Positions 1 through 9,448 are shown, numbered from the stretch's first letter. The stretch: DNA of 64,000 bases from SZUA-378 sp036652815 (GCA_036652815.1 JAVVVE010000006.1:1-64000), one strand, 5' to 3'. A program made the numbers and translations. The notes: a model not told the origin generated them from the letters alone.

Positions 1-784
1 GAAAGCGCACATAAATATCAATGAGAAGTTGATCGGCATTGATTCTGGATTTGACTTCTAAAAATTCGTCGTAGTGGTCATACAGTTCCACCAACACTTT
101 TAAGACATTGTGTTGTGTTTGCTCGTCGCAGGTGGTGTCCAGCAATTCCAGCACAGCCTTGCGCATACGGGATATGGTATAGTAGAAAAATACCAGTCCG
201 AAAACGATGGAAAATACCGGTGAAATATACCATGTCCACTGAAAATCTCGCAAAAAACAGGTGATGAAAAAAATCACTAACAAGGCACTGTCAAAGAGAA
301 GGCTTTTCAAATTGGCAGCAAATTCAGCATGATATAGCTTGCTTTCAATTTTATTTTTCTTCTGTTTCATCAAAATGGATGCGTCAACGGCAACGTTTAC
401 AATCTTTAAAAGCACCACCCAAATCAACAGTTCGGAGGACTGCTGTGGATCAAGCAGTCCCATCACCGCAGCTACAATCATCGCCGCAAGACCGCACATG
501 AGCAATACATCGCAGCACAGAGAAGCAAGCGCTTCCAGCTTCCCGGTACCGTAGTTGTAGTTGTAGGATAAATTCTTTTTCAACTTGTGGGAAAGAATTA
601 GTATCAGGGTTTCGCGGCAAACGATGTTGGTAGAGTCTATTAAGTCTACCCATGCAAGAAGGGAGTGGGAAAGCAGCGCCGAAAAAAAAAGGCAGATATA
701 GTTTGGTAGTTCACACAGCAATTGGAAAGCAGATAGTTTTTGCTGCTTTGCAAAGGCAATTTTTCGGTCCTGATTACGTTCCAT
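1..784 (-). CDS. CDF-family cation efflux transporter, partial
   Basis: An open frame runs from an ATG at 784 off the left window edge (about 261 codons visible), so the C-terminus is missing. The start follows a strong GGGAGG ribosome site. The visible part has several hydrophobic segments and a cation diffusion facilitator signature: the stretch YNYGTGKLEALASL around residues 80-95 matches the family's YGxGRxEAL loop. It is preceded by a WVDLIDS segment with the spaced acidic residues of the TM2 metal site, and a later LFDSALLV segment resembles TM5. CDF proteins export divalent metals such as Zn, Mn or Fe against protons across the cytoplasmic membrane. The metal cannot be told from this fragment. 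No operon partner is visible; the downstream side is outside the window. Confidence 0.8.
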   Translation of the reverse strand, partial: MERNQDRKIAFAKQQKLSAFQLLCELPNYICLFFSALLSHSLLAWVDLIDSTNIVCRETLILILSHKLKKNLSYNYNYGTGKLEALASLCCDVLLMCGLAAMIVAAVMGLLDPQQSSELLIWVVLLKIVNVAVDASILMKQKKNKIESKLYHAEFAANLKSLLFDSALLVIFFITCFLRDFQWTWYISPVFSIVFGLVFFYYTISRMRKAVLELLDTTCDEQTQHNVLKVLVELYDHYDEFLEVKSRINADQLLIDIYVRF

Positions 785-1284
785 CTTTTGTGTCCTCCCG
801 TACCTTCCGTAATGTTAGTGTTTATTTAGAAATTCTTTGAATTTTGACGAATGCAGAAAAGCATCTGTTTTAACCTCGCCTTTGTGTGTCATTAGTACAA
901 AATAGATGCACAGCTTTCCCTAGTGTTCAGTATACCAACAAATACAACAGAGTTCAATACTAACATTTCCGTAGTTTTATCCAGAGAGCCTCAATTTATT
1001 ACATTCGTTATAAACAACTTTCATAAAATGCTCACATATGGCATGTTGGCTTCAGAAAGCTGTTTGCTCACAGATGTCGTTGACCAGCTTCATGAATCTT
1101 CCAAGAAGATAAATACCGTTGATCGATTATCCAGACACCTTGAAAAAGGAACTCCTGCATCTGCAGGGGCTCCTTATCTTCAACAGGCAAGAAAGACTTT
1201 AAATCCGTATCAACTCTGCCTCAAGTTAATTGCTTAGGAGGATTTAATCATTGCGAATTTACATTTTGCGGAAGCTCAAGGGAA
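785..1284. other. 500-bp spacer holding only the transposase remnant
   Basis: Between the CDF transporter start and the carboxyltransferase stop there is no gene apart from the transposase fragment at 923-1237. The left part (785-922) is the upstream region of the minus-strand transporter and contains its ribosome site at about 790-797. I did not see a convincing sigma-A promoter pair for it, nor a terminator hairpin after the carboxyltransferase. Confidence 0.5.
923..1237 (+). pseudogene. Truncated IS transposase remnant (N-terminal fragment)
   Basis: A 104-codon frame opening with GTG on the opposite strand to its neighbours. Residues roughly 20-85 (HKMLTYGMLAS ... LLTDVVDQLHE ... KKINTVDRLSRHLEKGTP) resemble the N-terminal helical region of clostridial DDE (IS4-like) transposases. 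The expected catalytic D-D-E part is absent: after about residue 90 the frame runs into an unrelated short tail and stops. No ribosome binding site and no terminal inverted repeats were found around it. I read it as a dead insertion sequence fragment. The similarity is from memory of the family, not from a search, so the family assignment is tentative. Confidence 0.5.
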
Positions 1285-2907
1285 TCACAATGGAATATTG
1301 CCGTGTTTCTTTGGAATCGGCTCTACTTTTTTGCTGCGTAATAATCTAAGTGACTTTAGTAGACAGGCTCTGGTCTCTTCCGGTTTAATCACCTCATCTA
1401 CATACCCTCTGGCTGCCGCAACATAGGGATTGAGGAATCGGTCTTCATACTCCTGTTTACATTGAGCACGCATAGCTTCCGGATCCTCTGCTGATTTAAT
1501 CTTGCGTTTGAATGCGATATTGACAGCACCATCCGCTCCCATAACTGCGATCTCTGCAATCGGCCAAGCATACACGATATCGGCTCCCATTTCCTTGGAA
1601 TTCATCGCAATATACGCGCCTCCATAAGCTTTACGCATAATTACAGATATTTTTGGCACGGTAGCTTCCGAATAAGCATAGAGCACCTTAGCTCCGTGTC
1701 TGATAATACCATTGTGTTCCTGTTCTGTCCCCGGCAAGAAAGCCGGAACATCCACTAATGTAATCAATGGAATATTAAAGCAGTCACAGAATCTGATAAA
1801 GCGTGCAATCTTATCAGAAGCCTGATAATCCAGAGAACCGCACATCACTGCAGGCTGATTGGCTATCAATCCAACTGATTCTCCATGCATACGTCCAAAT
1901 CCCACTACCGCATTGGCTGCAAATTCCGCCTGTACTTCAAAAAAACTATGTTCATCCGTAACACATCCGATGACATCCTTTACATCATATGCCTGGCGTG
2001 AATTTTCCGGCACGATGGTTCGTATTCTATTCGCTTTCTCATCCGCTTTTGCATGATTTTTTTTGCCCAAGCCCCCAATACGGCTTAATACTTTATTCAC
2101 ACTCAATGCCAGATTCTGTCTATCTTCTTTTTTAATCAGTGGTGCCTTTTCCTGGTAATTACTCGGTATATAAGCGAGTAATTTACGAACTCCCATCAGG
2201 CATTCACCTTCCGTATCATAGGTAAAATGAGATACTCCGCTCTTCTTGGCATGTACCTCTGCTCCTCCAAGTTCTTCCACCGTTACCACTTCATTGATGA
2301 CTGTTTTCACTACATTTGGGCCTGTAATGAACATCTTAGAAATATCCTTTACCATAAAAATAAAGTCGCAGATGGCCGGTGCATAGCAGGCTCCACCCGA
2401 ACACGGTCCCAAGATAACCGCAATCTGCGGAATCACTCCCGATGCCTTAGTATGACGCAAGAACATACCCGCATATCCGCTCAGGGAAGAGATGCCCTCC
2501 TCTATTCTGGCACCACCACTGTCATTGATACAGATAAATGGGGCTTTCATATTCATCGCCATATCCTGAATACAGCATATTTTGTAAGAATGATACTCTC
2601 CCAGGGTACCACCGATCACTGTAAAATCTTCACTGGCCACAAAGACCAGACGTCCATCTATCTCGCCATATCCGGTTACTACACCATCTCCCGGTACTCT
2701 CTTCTTATCCAACCCAAAATCATCGATTCTGGACTCAATAAAACCATCCACTTCTACAAAAGTATCCTGATCCAGTAAAATATCAATCCGTTCGCGTGCT
2801 GTTAATTTTCCTGATTTATGCTGTTTATCAATACGTGTTTGACCGCCCCCTAAGGCTGCCGTTATTCTTCGTTCTTCCAGATCCTTAATTGCTTCTTCCC
2901 AGTTCAT
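1285..2907 (-). CDS. Acyl-CoA carboxylase carboxyltransferase subunit (MmdA/PccB family)
   Basis: About 540 residues, the normal size for the biotin-dependent carboxyltransferase beta family (propionyl-CoA carboxylase beta, methylmalonyl-CoA decarboxylase alpha, glutaconyl-CoA decarboxylase). The N-terminal crotonase-like domain opens with the family block GGGQTRIDKQHKSGKLTARE and has the oxyanion-hole region GPCSGGACYAPA. The C-terminal domain has the second site RKAYGGAYIAMNSKEMGAD. The enzyme moves CO2 between carboxybiotin and an acyl-CoA in the cytoplasm. No biotin carrier, biotin carboxylase or membrane decarboxylase subunit lies beside it, so its partners must be encoded elsewhere and the acyl-CoA is unknown. 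A start 24 bases upstream (2931) is possible. I prefer the internal ATG at 2907, which follows GGAG and gives the usual MNWEEAI start. Confidence 0.9.
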   Translation of the reverse strand: MNWEEAIKDLEERRITAALGGGQTRIDKQHKSGKLTARERIDILLDQDTFVEVDGFIESRIDDFGLDKKRVPGDGVVTGYGEIDGRLVFVASEDFTVIGGTLGEYHSYKICCIQDMAMNMKAPFICINDSGGARIEEGISSLSGYAGMFLRHTKASGVIPQIAVILGPCSGGACYAPAICDFIFMVKDISKMFITGPNVVKTVINEVVTVEELGGAEVHAKKSGVSHFTYDTEGECLMGVRKLLAYIPSNYQEKAPLIKKEDRQNLALSVNKVLSRIGGLGKKNHAKADEKANRIRTIVPENSRQAYDVKDVIGCVTDEHSFFEVQAEFAANAVVGFGRMHGESVGLIANQPAVMCGSLDYQASDKIARFIRFCDCFNIPLITLVDVPAFLPGTEQEHNGIIRHGAKVLYAYSEATVPKISVIMRKAYGGAYIAMNSKEMGADIVYAWPIAEIAVMGADGAVNIAFKRKIKSAEDPEAMRAQCKQEYEDRFLNPYVAAARGYVDEVIKPEETRACLLKSLRLLRSKKVEPIPKKHGNIPL

Positions 2908-2996
2908 ATCACATGCTCTCCATCTCTTCATTCTCTGCTATTGTTCTCATAGTACTTTGCCTGTCAAGTAATTTGATATTCAAAGTATATTTCTAT

Positions 2997-3024
2997 ATTA
3001 TAGCATTCTTTTGAGATTATGCAA
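2997..3024 (-). promoter_or_regulatory. Sigma-A promoter with extended -10 for the carboxyltransferase gene
   Basis: On the minus strand TTGCAT (3019-3024) is followed after 16 bases by TATAAT (2997-3002). The -10 box is preceded by TGC, making an extended -10. The predicted transcript starts near 2990, giving a leader of roughly 80 bases before the ATG at 2907. This separates the carboxyltransferase from the envelope operon upstream. Confidence 0.65.
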
Positions 3025-3099
3025 TCATTTTCTTGCTCAAATTCCACGACATAATCAAACCGTCTGTTATAATCATATCTTGGAATGGCAACATCTGCT

Positions 3100-4716
3100 T
3101 TATAACAAATCTTCAAAATTGCCCGACTTGAATATCCGCTTATAGTAGTCCAGTTCCTCTCCTATAATCTCATCAATAACCTTCATCCCCAGCAGTTCCA
3201 CCGGTGCTTTATCATCGGTAAGGATAAGAGAACCGCCTTCCACAGGCTTTAAACTGTTCTTGACGATATTCATCATCGTGTGAAGCGGTGCATCCGAAGC
3301 TTTCCCTGCACACCATGTTTCCAGATTAGTTACCATTTTATCATTCATCGATGCAAAAAGTTCTGTGTTGGTACCGGACTGTACGGTAGCGGTGTAAACA
3401 TGCGGAAATACAGAAGCGATGGTGTCACATAAATAATCATTAATCGCACCTTCCTGATCAGAACGCATATTCATATTCACAACCATAACTCCATTTTCTT
3501 TCAGATGATCCCGTACCTGGGTAAACATCTCTACCGTAGACATCTGGAAAGGTATCGTAATATCCTGATAGGCATCCACCATGATAACATCATATTTTTT
3601 CGCCCCCGAGAGATATGCTCTGCCATCATATACACTGACTTTCACACTCTCCGGTAAAGAAAAATACTCTTTTGCCAATTCTGTAATATCACGGTCTATC
3701 TCTACTCCTTCAATATTAGCCTCCGGAAAATAAGTATCACACATCGTGGCATAGGTTCCCGTTCCCAGTCCCAGGATGAGAATATCACGATCCGGACTAT
3801 CGCCGTTGTCTATCGGTTCTGCCAGCCCTGCCATATAAGGTGCTGCCAATGCATAGTCATAATACATACCCGTAAATCTCGAATCTTTCATCATAATCGA
3901 CTGCACTCCAAATAAAACATTAGTAGATAGTGTAACGCTCTTATCATCTTCTTTGACTTGAAGATAATTATAGATAGACTCTCCTTCGTAGGTCAAATCC
4001 TGCTCCCAAAAAGCAAAGCTGTAATTGCCGGCACTCAGACTCAGGATGCCAATCAGCAGTAAAGAGACGATTCCCTTACCCATCTGCTGTTTTGCCGATA
4101 TAAAATAGCACAGACTCAGTAATGCTAAAATAGCCGCAAAAATATAGAACGTAGCTGCAGTGCCTACGGCCGGAATCGTAATAAAAGTAGGCACAAAGGT
4201 GCCGATAATACTGCCGATGGTATTCAGTGCTCCCAGTCTCCCGACAATCGCTCCATTATTATCCAAATCTTCTACTGTATACTTGACTAACGATGGCGTC
4301 ACGGTACCGAGCAGCATCAAAGGAAAGACAAACAAAACCAGACAACTGACAAGAGATGCCCACACCAAGAAATTTTTTGTTACAAATAAAGCAAGTCCTA
4401 TCGAAATACCGGCAATAACATATTTGCCAACCAAGGGTATCATCGCTGTCCAAAGTGCTGCCAATAGCAATCGGCTATACAAGCGGACAGGATTCGGATT
4501 CTTATCCGCCATCTTACCGCCCCATATATTGCCCAGTGCCATAGCGATCATAATCGTCCCTATGATAACCGTCCATACGATCTGTGACGAACTAAAATAT
4601 GGTGCCAACAGTCTACTGGCACCCAGTTCAATCGCCATAACCGACATCCCTGCAAAAAACTCTGTTAAATATAGAAAATATCGATTGTGTACAATCGTCT
4701 TACGCTTGTTCTCCAA
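3100..4716 (-). CDS. Membrane protein fused to spermidine-synthase-like domain
   Basis: About 538 residues. The first ~230 residues are hydrophobic, with at least six membrane segments (FFAGMSVMAIELGASRLLAP begins the first). The C-terminal half is a Rossmann methyltransferase-like fold of the polyamine synthase family: ILGLGTGTYATM is the glycine-rich nucleotide loop, GVEIDRDI the acidic strand end, and VIMVDAYQ the region where spermidine synthases have their DxxD-type site. Such fused proteins are common in bacteria. Whether they make polyamines is unproven, since the aminopropyl-acceptor residues are often altered. It is the last gene of a four-gene operon, 28 bases after the VanZ-like gene. 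The start is chosen as TTG at 4716 behind GAGGTG; a TTG at 4734 has no well-spaced ribosome site. Confidence 0.85.
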   Translation of the reverse strand: MENKRKTIVHNRYFLYLTEFFAGMSVMAIELGASRLLAPYFSSSQIVWTVIIGTIMIAMALGNIWGGKMADKNPNPVRLYSRLLLAALWTAMIPLVGKYVIAGISIGLALFVTKNFLVWASLVSCLVLFVFPLMLLGTVTPSLVKYTVEDLDNNGAIVGRLGALNTIGSIIGTFVPTFITIPAVGTAATFYIFAAILALLSLCYFISAKQQMGKGIVSLLLIGILSLSAGNYSFAFWEQDLTYEGESIYNYLQVKEDDKSVTLSTNVLFGVQSIMMKDSRFTGMYYDYALAAPYMAGLAEPIDNGDSPDRDILILGLGTGTYATMCDTYFPEANIEGVEIDRDITELAKEYFSLPESVKVSVYDGRAYLSGAKKYDVIMVDAYQDITIPFQMSTVEMFTQVRDHLKENGVMVVNMNMRSDQEGAINDYLCDTIASVFPHVYTATVQSGTNTELFASMNDKMVTNLETWCAGKASDAPLHTMMNIVKNSLKPVEGGSLILTDDKAPVELLGMKVIDEIIGEELDYYKRIFKSGNFEDLL

Positions 4717-4744
4717 ATCAATCACCTCTCTCAATCCCTATTGA

Positions 4745-5203
4745 TTATCTATGCCGTCTGTGAACCCACAGGAAACATAATAATAAGCCAAATGCAGCTC
4801 CCATACTATCGATGAGCATGTCCTGCCACTGACACCACCTACCCGGTACATAATATTGATGCAGTTCATCCGACACAGCATAAACGGCACAGAATAATTC
4901 CAAACCGCCATATCGCACCAAAGGACGCATCGGCCAGATCGCAATGGCAAAGAAACAAGTCCCTGCCAGCAGCAGATATTCTGTAAAATGTGCTACAGTA
5001 CGCACCACTCCGCTGATCGCCTCCACTGTTTCGGCATCTAATTCTATATGAATCAAGTGTGCTATCGTAATCGTGGTTGCTGTACTGGTCTCTGATGACT
5101 CCTCATCATTCTGTGCGGAAAATCCAAATATGAGTAAGAGCATCAAAAGTGCCGGAAGAAATCGGATCCATACGTGTTTTACTTTGGCGATTTTGTCTAA
5201 CAT
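4745..5203 (-). CDS. VanZ-like membrane protein
   Basis: 152 residues with about four hydrophobic segments. The C-terminal block SDELHQYYVPGRWCQWQD followed by DSMGAAFG is the hallmark of the VanZ-like family, named after the teicoplanin-resistance protein VanZ. The biochemical role of the family is not established; members sit in the cytoplasmic membrane and are often found with cell-envelope genes. Here the start overlaps the end of the UDP-galactopyranose mutase gene by 7 bases, so the two are probably translationally coupled, consistent with an envelope function. Nothing suggests a glycopeptide-resistance cluster. Confidence 0.85.
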   Translation of the reverse strand: MLDKIAKVKHVWIRFLPALLMLLLIFGFSAQNDEESSETSTATTITIAHLIHIELDAETVEAISGVVRTVAHFTEYLLLAGTCFFAIAIWPMRPLVRYGGLELFCAVYAVSDELHQYYVPGRWCQWQDMLIDSMGAAFGLLLCFLWVHRRHR

Positions 5204-6318
5204 TGCTCTAATTCACTTTCCGCCATCTGCATGGCCGCTTCTATGACTTTATCCATGTCGTAATATTGATATTGCCCCAGTCTTCCTCCAAATAGAATAT
5301 GCGTCTGCTCATCTGCTAATTGCTTATACCTGCGATAAAGTGCCTGATTAGGCTCATCGTTAATCGGATAATATGGTTCTTCCCCTTTGTGCCAGGTACT
5401 CGGATATTCTCTTGTAATCACAGTACCGGGCTGTGTTCCAAACTCAAAGTGCTTATGCTCGATGATCCTGGTGTAAGGCACTTCCCGTTCCGTGTAATTA
5501 ACCACTGCATTTCCCTGATAATTATCCGTATCTGTCAGTACTTCGTGTTCAAAACGTAAAGAACGATACCCTAATGCCCCAAATCGATACTCAAAGAAAG
5601 CATCCAGCATACCCGTATATACGACCTTACCATAAGTGACTGCACCCGACATCTGCCACTGCTTCTGTGCTTTATCATAATCCGTACCTAGTCTGACTTC
5701 AATCCCTGACAGCATCTTCTCCACCAGTGCCGTATAACCTCCGATGGGAATCCCTTGATAACGATCATTAAAATAATTATTATCATACGTAAATCTAACC
5801 GGTAAACGTCTGATAATAAAAGCCGGTAAGTCAGTACATGCACAGCCCCACTGCTTCTCTGTATAGCCTTTCACTAATTTCTGATAAATATCCGTTCCCA
5901 CCAAAGACAATGCCTGTTCTTCGAGATTGTTGGGATGGGTAATATGCAGATCTGCTATTTGCTCCGCTATCTTCTGTTTGGCTTCTGCCGGCGTCGTAAT
6001 ATTCCACATTTTGCTAAAAGTATTCATATTAAATGGCATATTATATAATTCATCCCGAAATCTTGCAATCGGCGAATTTACATACTGATTAAACTCCGCA
6101 AAGCGATTCACATAATCCCAAACAGCTCGATTAGACGTATGGAAAATATGAGCTCCATATTGGTGAACACGGATACCCGCCACCTCTTTTGTATAGATAT
6201 TACCTGCGATATGATCTCTTTGTTCAATCACAAGACAGGTTTTGCCATGCTCTGACATATAATTAGCAAAAGTCGCTCCGAACAATCCCGCTCCTACTAC
6301 CAGATAATCATATTGCAT
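5197..6318 (-). CDS. glf: UDP-galactopyranose mutase
   Basis: A flavoenzyme that interconverts UDP-galactopyranose and UDP-galactofuranose in the cytoplasm, supplying galactofuranose for surface glycans. The N-terminus has the FAD-binding loop VVGAGLFGATFAN, then the conserved HQYGAHIFHTSNRAVWDYVN. The C-terminal FGGRLGQYQYYDMDKVIEAA is the family's second FAD contact. At 373 residues from the ATG at 6318 it has the family's usual length. That start lies behind a GA-rich ribosome site, and the longer frame to 6360 only adds a non-conserved leader. The start overlaps the end of the O-antigen ligase gene by 11 bases. Galactofuranose is therefore likely part of a polymer made or joined by its neighbour. 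Confidence 0.96.
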   Translation of the reverse strand: MQYDYLVVGAGLFGATFANYMSEHGKTCLVIEQRDHIAGNIYTKEVAGIRVHQYGAHIFHTSNRAVWDYVNRFAEFNQYVNSPIARFRDELYNMPFNMNTFSKMWNITTPAEAKQKIAEQIADLHITHPNNLEEQALSLVGTDIYQKLVKGYTEKQWGCACTDLPAFIIRRLPVRFTYDNNYFNDRYQGIPIGGYTALVEKMLSGIEVRLGTDYDKAQKQWQMSGAVTYGKVVYTGMLDAFFEYRFGALGYRSLRFEHEVLTDTDNYQGNAVVNYTEREVPYTRIIEHKHFEFGTQPGTVITREYPSTWHKGEEPYYPINDEPNQALYRRYKQLADEQTHILFGGRLGQYQYYDMDKVIEAAMQMAESELEQC

Positions 6319-7906
6319 CTCTTTGTATCCCCTCTCCCAAACCCATGATGATAAAAACAAGTGGCGTACACACGATCTGCTGATAGCAGAAAAAATTATG
6401 TCCCATATACGCTAAGGTGCACATAACAACCGCAATCAGGAATGGCTGTTTGATGGCAGTCCGAATCCCACGCACAATCGTGGTCACGAAGATACCCGTA
6501 TAAGTAATCAGCCCCGATACTCCAAAAAACATAAGACTGGTAAACCATTCATTATGGGCATTGGTCAAAACACTATTGCCAAATCTGGCGGACAGTTCTG
6601 TAGAATGCAGGGCATAAGAATATGCAGTAAAACAATCCGGTCCACAACCGAATAATTTCATTGGCAGAGAATATTCGGCAAAAACTGCCGCTGTATAACG
6701 CCAGGTAAACCCTCTGCCACTCCCCCATACCTCATTAAAATTAAAATAGTTAATCTGTCTTAAAAAATCCAGGAACTGCGGTGCCTGATCTGTTGTAATC
6801 AGATACACACAGACAATACTAAGTGCTATCACAATCAAGGTCAGAGCCACTACAAATATGGGTAGCTGTCGATACCTTGTAATCGTTATCTTCTCGTGCT
6901 TCTCCATCCACAGCCAACCAAGGTAAGTACACACGATCATAGCATAAAGCACCCATGTAAAGCTACTTTGCGATACAAAGACAGATAGTGGTTCCAACGG
7001 TACCACATTCTGCGGATAGCACAATTGCAGGATGCCGATGATTTTACATGCGCCCAATCCAATTACCAGGACTTCCAGAAAATGTCGAAATAACAGATTG
7101 GAAGTAAAGGAAAAGCAAAAAAGTGCAAGCAGCATCAGTGCAAATGCAATATAAGCACTGTCACTGTTTTGTGTTACCATCGTGGCAAATCCCAAGAACA
7201 CATAAACAGCATAAGGAATCCTCAATCGTCTGTGTTCACTATGCCAAAACAGAAATAAACCAATGGGGAAAACAACACAAAGAAAACTCGAATACCACGT
7301 TGCCTGTCCTATCGTGGATAAGAATAAAATACGATTGTCCACAGATAGACCTTCATACAGTAAAAGGGGATCAATCTGAAATCTGTGCAAGATCGCCAGC
7401 ACAAATACAATAGAAGAAGCTGCTGTTATCATATGGAGAAGGGTTATTTTCCATCGTAACAATCGAGAGATCAGAAAATAAAGTGCTACAAAAGTCATTT
7501 GGGATACCAAACCCATATACCAACCCTCATATCCCCAAACAGCATCTGTACGATAAGGCGTCAACGCAAAAGATATCCAAACAACCACTGCATACGCTAA
7601 GACAAACCAATCTGTACATGATAACGAGACTCTTTTGAGTGATATCCCCTTAACAGCATAGAAAATCAGAGCCATCAACCCCAATACCAAAAGTAATCCA
7701 AAGGTAATGCCCGTAACATTTCTAAAAAATATATATTTTGCCTCTCCCATATCATAATATTTATTATGATAGTAAAGAGGATATATCACAAAGATTATGA
7801 CCGTGTATAGATACAAGATGGCGGATATCATAAGTCCCGGCAGCTTGACTCCACGGGCAGTTCCCGGTGGTAGTTCGGTATGATGGATGACCGTATACTT
7901 ACTCAT
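6308..7906 (-). CDS. O-antigen ligase / Wzy-type polymerase family membrane protein
   Basis: 532 residues with around eleven hydrophobic segments and two larger extracytoplasmic loops. The region near residues 440-480, including NAHNEWFTSLMFFGVSGL, matches the Wzy_C/O-antigen ligase signature, in which an asparagine-histidine-rich loop precedes a membrane helix. Enzymes of this family either polymerise lipid-linked repeat units or transfer finished glycans to an acceptor on the outer side of the membrane. In a Gram-positive host the acceptor could be a protein or a secondary wall polymer. It is the first gene of the operon with glf, the VanZ-like gene and the spermidine-synthase-like gene, and has its own promoter. 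Confidence 0.85.
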   Translation of the reverse strand: MSKYTVIHHTELPPGTARGVKLPGLMISAILYLYTVIIFVIYPLYYHNKYYDMGEAKYIFFRNVTGITFGLLLVLGLMALIFYAVKGISLKRVSLSCTDWFVLAYAVVVWISFALTPYRTDAVWGYEGWYMGLVSQMTFVALYFLISRLLRWKITLLHMITAASSIVFVLAILHRFQIDPLLLYEGLSVDNRILFLSTIGQATWYSSFLCVVFPIGLFLFWHSEHRRLRIPYAVYVFLGFATMVTQNSDSAYIAFALMLLALFCFSFTSNLLFRHFLEVLVIGLGACKIIGILQLCYPQNVVPLEPLSVFVSQSSFTWVLYAMIVCTYLGWLWMEKHEKITITRYRQLPIFVVALTLIVIALSIVCVYLITTDQAPQFLDFLRQINYFNFNEVWGSGRGFTWRYTAAVFAEYSLPMKLFGCGPDCFTAYSYALHSTELSARFGNSVLTNAHNEWFTSLMFFGVSGLITYTGIFVTTIVRGIRTAIKQPFLIAVVMCTLAYMGHNFFCYQQIVCTPLVFIIMGLGEGIQRDAI

Positions 7907-7953
7907 TTACTTCATTGCCCCGATTCATTTCAATTGATTGCAACTCTGTGTTG

Positions 7954-7982
7954 AGTATACTAGAGTTTCAATTGTTTTACAA
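7954..7982 (-). promoter_or_regulatory. Sigma-A promoter of the O-antigen ligase-glf operon
   Basis: On the minus strand TTGTAA (7977-7982) is separated by 17 bases from TATACT (7954-7959). It lies about 50 bases before the start codon at 7906, in the 96-base gap after the radical SAM gene. This suggests the four-gene envelope operon is transcribed separately from the large glycan locus. Confidence 0.6.
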
Positions 7983-8002
7983 TATTTTGTTTGAAGTGTT
8001 AG

Positions 8003-9400
8003 CTATACTGTTCTAAATCCACGAAAATTTATATCTTTTTTAACGTATAGATTCTCAATGCTTTTATCAATTTCTTTTTTCTTAAACTCTAAATGATTCT
8101 CCAGCAATTTTGTATTGGCCCATGCTAATGCTTCATAATATTCTTCGTCTGAAAGTTCTGTAAAATTACATGTTAGCAAATCAGAATTTAAATGTTTATT
8201 CTCATAGAAATCTTCAATATTATTAATCATTCCTTTTTCTAAAGCATATTGATATAAATCTGTTCCCGGATATGGTGTTACAGGTCTGATTGTGCGATTT
8301 TGAGCATGATCGTCATATTTAAATAAAAATTCCACATCATTTTCGATTGATTTTCTTGTTTCTCCAATATTTCCAAAAATTATATTTAATCCAGGACTAA
8401 TACCGGCTTTCAATGTGTTTTCCACACCTTCAATAATCATCTTTGTAGTTAAATTCTTATTCATGTTTTTAAGTGCCTGATCATCAATGGATTCTATTCC
8501 ATAATTAATGAAAACACAGCCTGCACTCTTCATCATCTGAAGCATTCCTAAATCTTTACAAGCATAGTTTAACCTTCCACTGCAATTCCATTTCATATTA
8601 ACTTTTTTTTCTAGCATTGCTTGGCAAATTTCTTTTGTACGTGCTACTGAGGACATCAAAAGTTCATCATCAAATTCAATATATGATATTTTATAAGTAT
8701 CCCTTAAATATATCATTTCATCTATGATACTCTGCGCACTCCTCGGACGAAATCCTTCATCCATACGATAGCAAAAGTTGCATCTAAAAGGGCAGCCACG
8801 CCCACTTATTATGCTAAGGCCTCTATCCTTACGCATACTGTTTGGATATTCAGTCAAGACATAGTGCTCCATATTAAATAAGTCCCAAGCAGGCCATGGA
8901 ATCTCATCAACCTTCTCTATTAGTGCTCTCTTTTTCGTTTGAACAAACTGTTGATTCTCATCTAGATATGCGATTCCATCAACAGTGCTTAAATCACCTT
9001 TTTCTGCGCAAACCTTAACTAATTCTTTTACACTTTCCTCGCCTTCACCTATAACAACAAAATCTGCTCCAAATTTTCTCAAAAAGTATTCCGGTTCAGG
9101 TGATGGTAAATGACCTCCCATCCAAAATAAAGGTTTGTTTTTTACTTCATTAATAGCATGTGCTATCTGTTTGATTTTTCGATATTGATAATATCCTCCA
9201 CAACCTCCAACACCAACTATGTCAAATATATTATTTGTTAAATATTCCGTCAAATGTTCTTCGGAATAATGATATATGTCTTGTTGATAAATTTCAACAT
9301 CATGACCATCATTTCGTAAAGCAGCCGCAATATATGCTAGTCCTAATGGAAACCATGCAATATGACTGTCATTATCATACGCAATTAATAAAATTCTCAT
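8003..9400 (-). CDS. B12-binding-domain radical SAM protein
   Basis: 465 residues. Residues about 1-130 form a Rossmann-like cobalamin-binding type domain (GVGGCGGYYQYRK, then GGHLPSPEPEYFLRKFGADF and VIGEGE). The radical SAM core follows, with the iron-sulfur motif CPFRCNFC (cysteines 203, 207, 210), GIESIDDQAL in the SAM-binding region, and a closing PVTPYPGTDLY strand. The family contains C- and P-methylases and ring-forming enzymes; the substrate cannot be read from sequence. It is the last gene of the long glycan locus, directly after a nitrilase-family amidase and a PtmA-like dehydrogenase. A role in methylating or rearranging an unusual sugar is the simplest inference. Confidence 0.88.
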   Translation of the reverse strand: MRILLIAYDNDSHIAWFPLGLAYIAAALRNDGHDVEIYQQDIYHYSEEHLTEYLTNNIFDIVGVGGCGGYYQYRKIKQIAHAINEVKNKPLFWMGGHLPSPEPEYFLRKFGADFVVIGEGEESVKELVKVCAEKGDLSTVDGIAYLDENQQFVQTKKRALIEKVDEIPWPAWDLFNMEHYVLTEYPNSMRKDRGLSIISGRGCPFRCNFCYRMDEGFRPRSAQSIIDEMIYLRDTYKISYIEFDDELLMSSVARTKEICQAMLEKKVNMKWNCSGRLNYACKDLGMLQMMKSAGCVFINYGIESIDDQALKNMNKNLTTKMIIEGVENTLKAGISPGLNIIFGNIGETRKSIENDVEFLFKYDDHAQNRTIRPVTPYPGTDLYQYALEKGMINNIEDFYENKHLNSDLLTCNFTELSDEEYYEALAWANTKLLENHLEFKKKEIDKSIENLYVKKDINFRGFRTV

Positions 9401-9448
9401 TTTCGTTTTCCCCTCTGTTCCGATTTATTCATTTTCCGATTTGCAACT

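Noticed and set aside
339..840. Small open frames on both strands near the left end
   Set aside because: They overlap the true minus-strand CDF transporter frame, which runs off the window edge and carries family motifs.
2227..2778. 183-codon plus-strand open frame
   Set aside because: It lies wholly antisense to the carboxyltransferase gene, has no ribosome site and no recognisable motif.
4160..4744. 194-codon plus-strand open frame
   Set aside because: Antisense to the membrane part of the spermidine-synthase-like fusion; its hydrophobic look mirrors the codons of the real membrane helices.
4745..5203. VanZ-like gene as glycopeptide resistance
   Set aside because: No vanHAX-type genes are nearby; the family is common in envelope operons without a resistance role.
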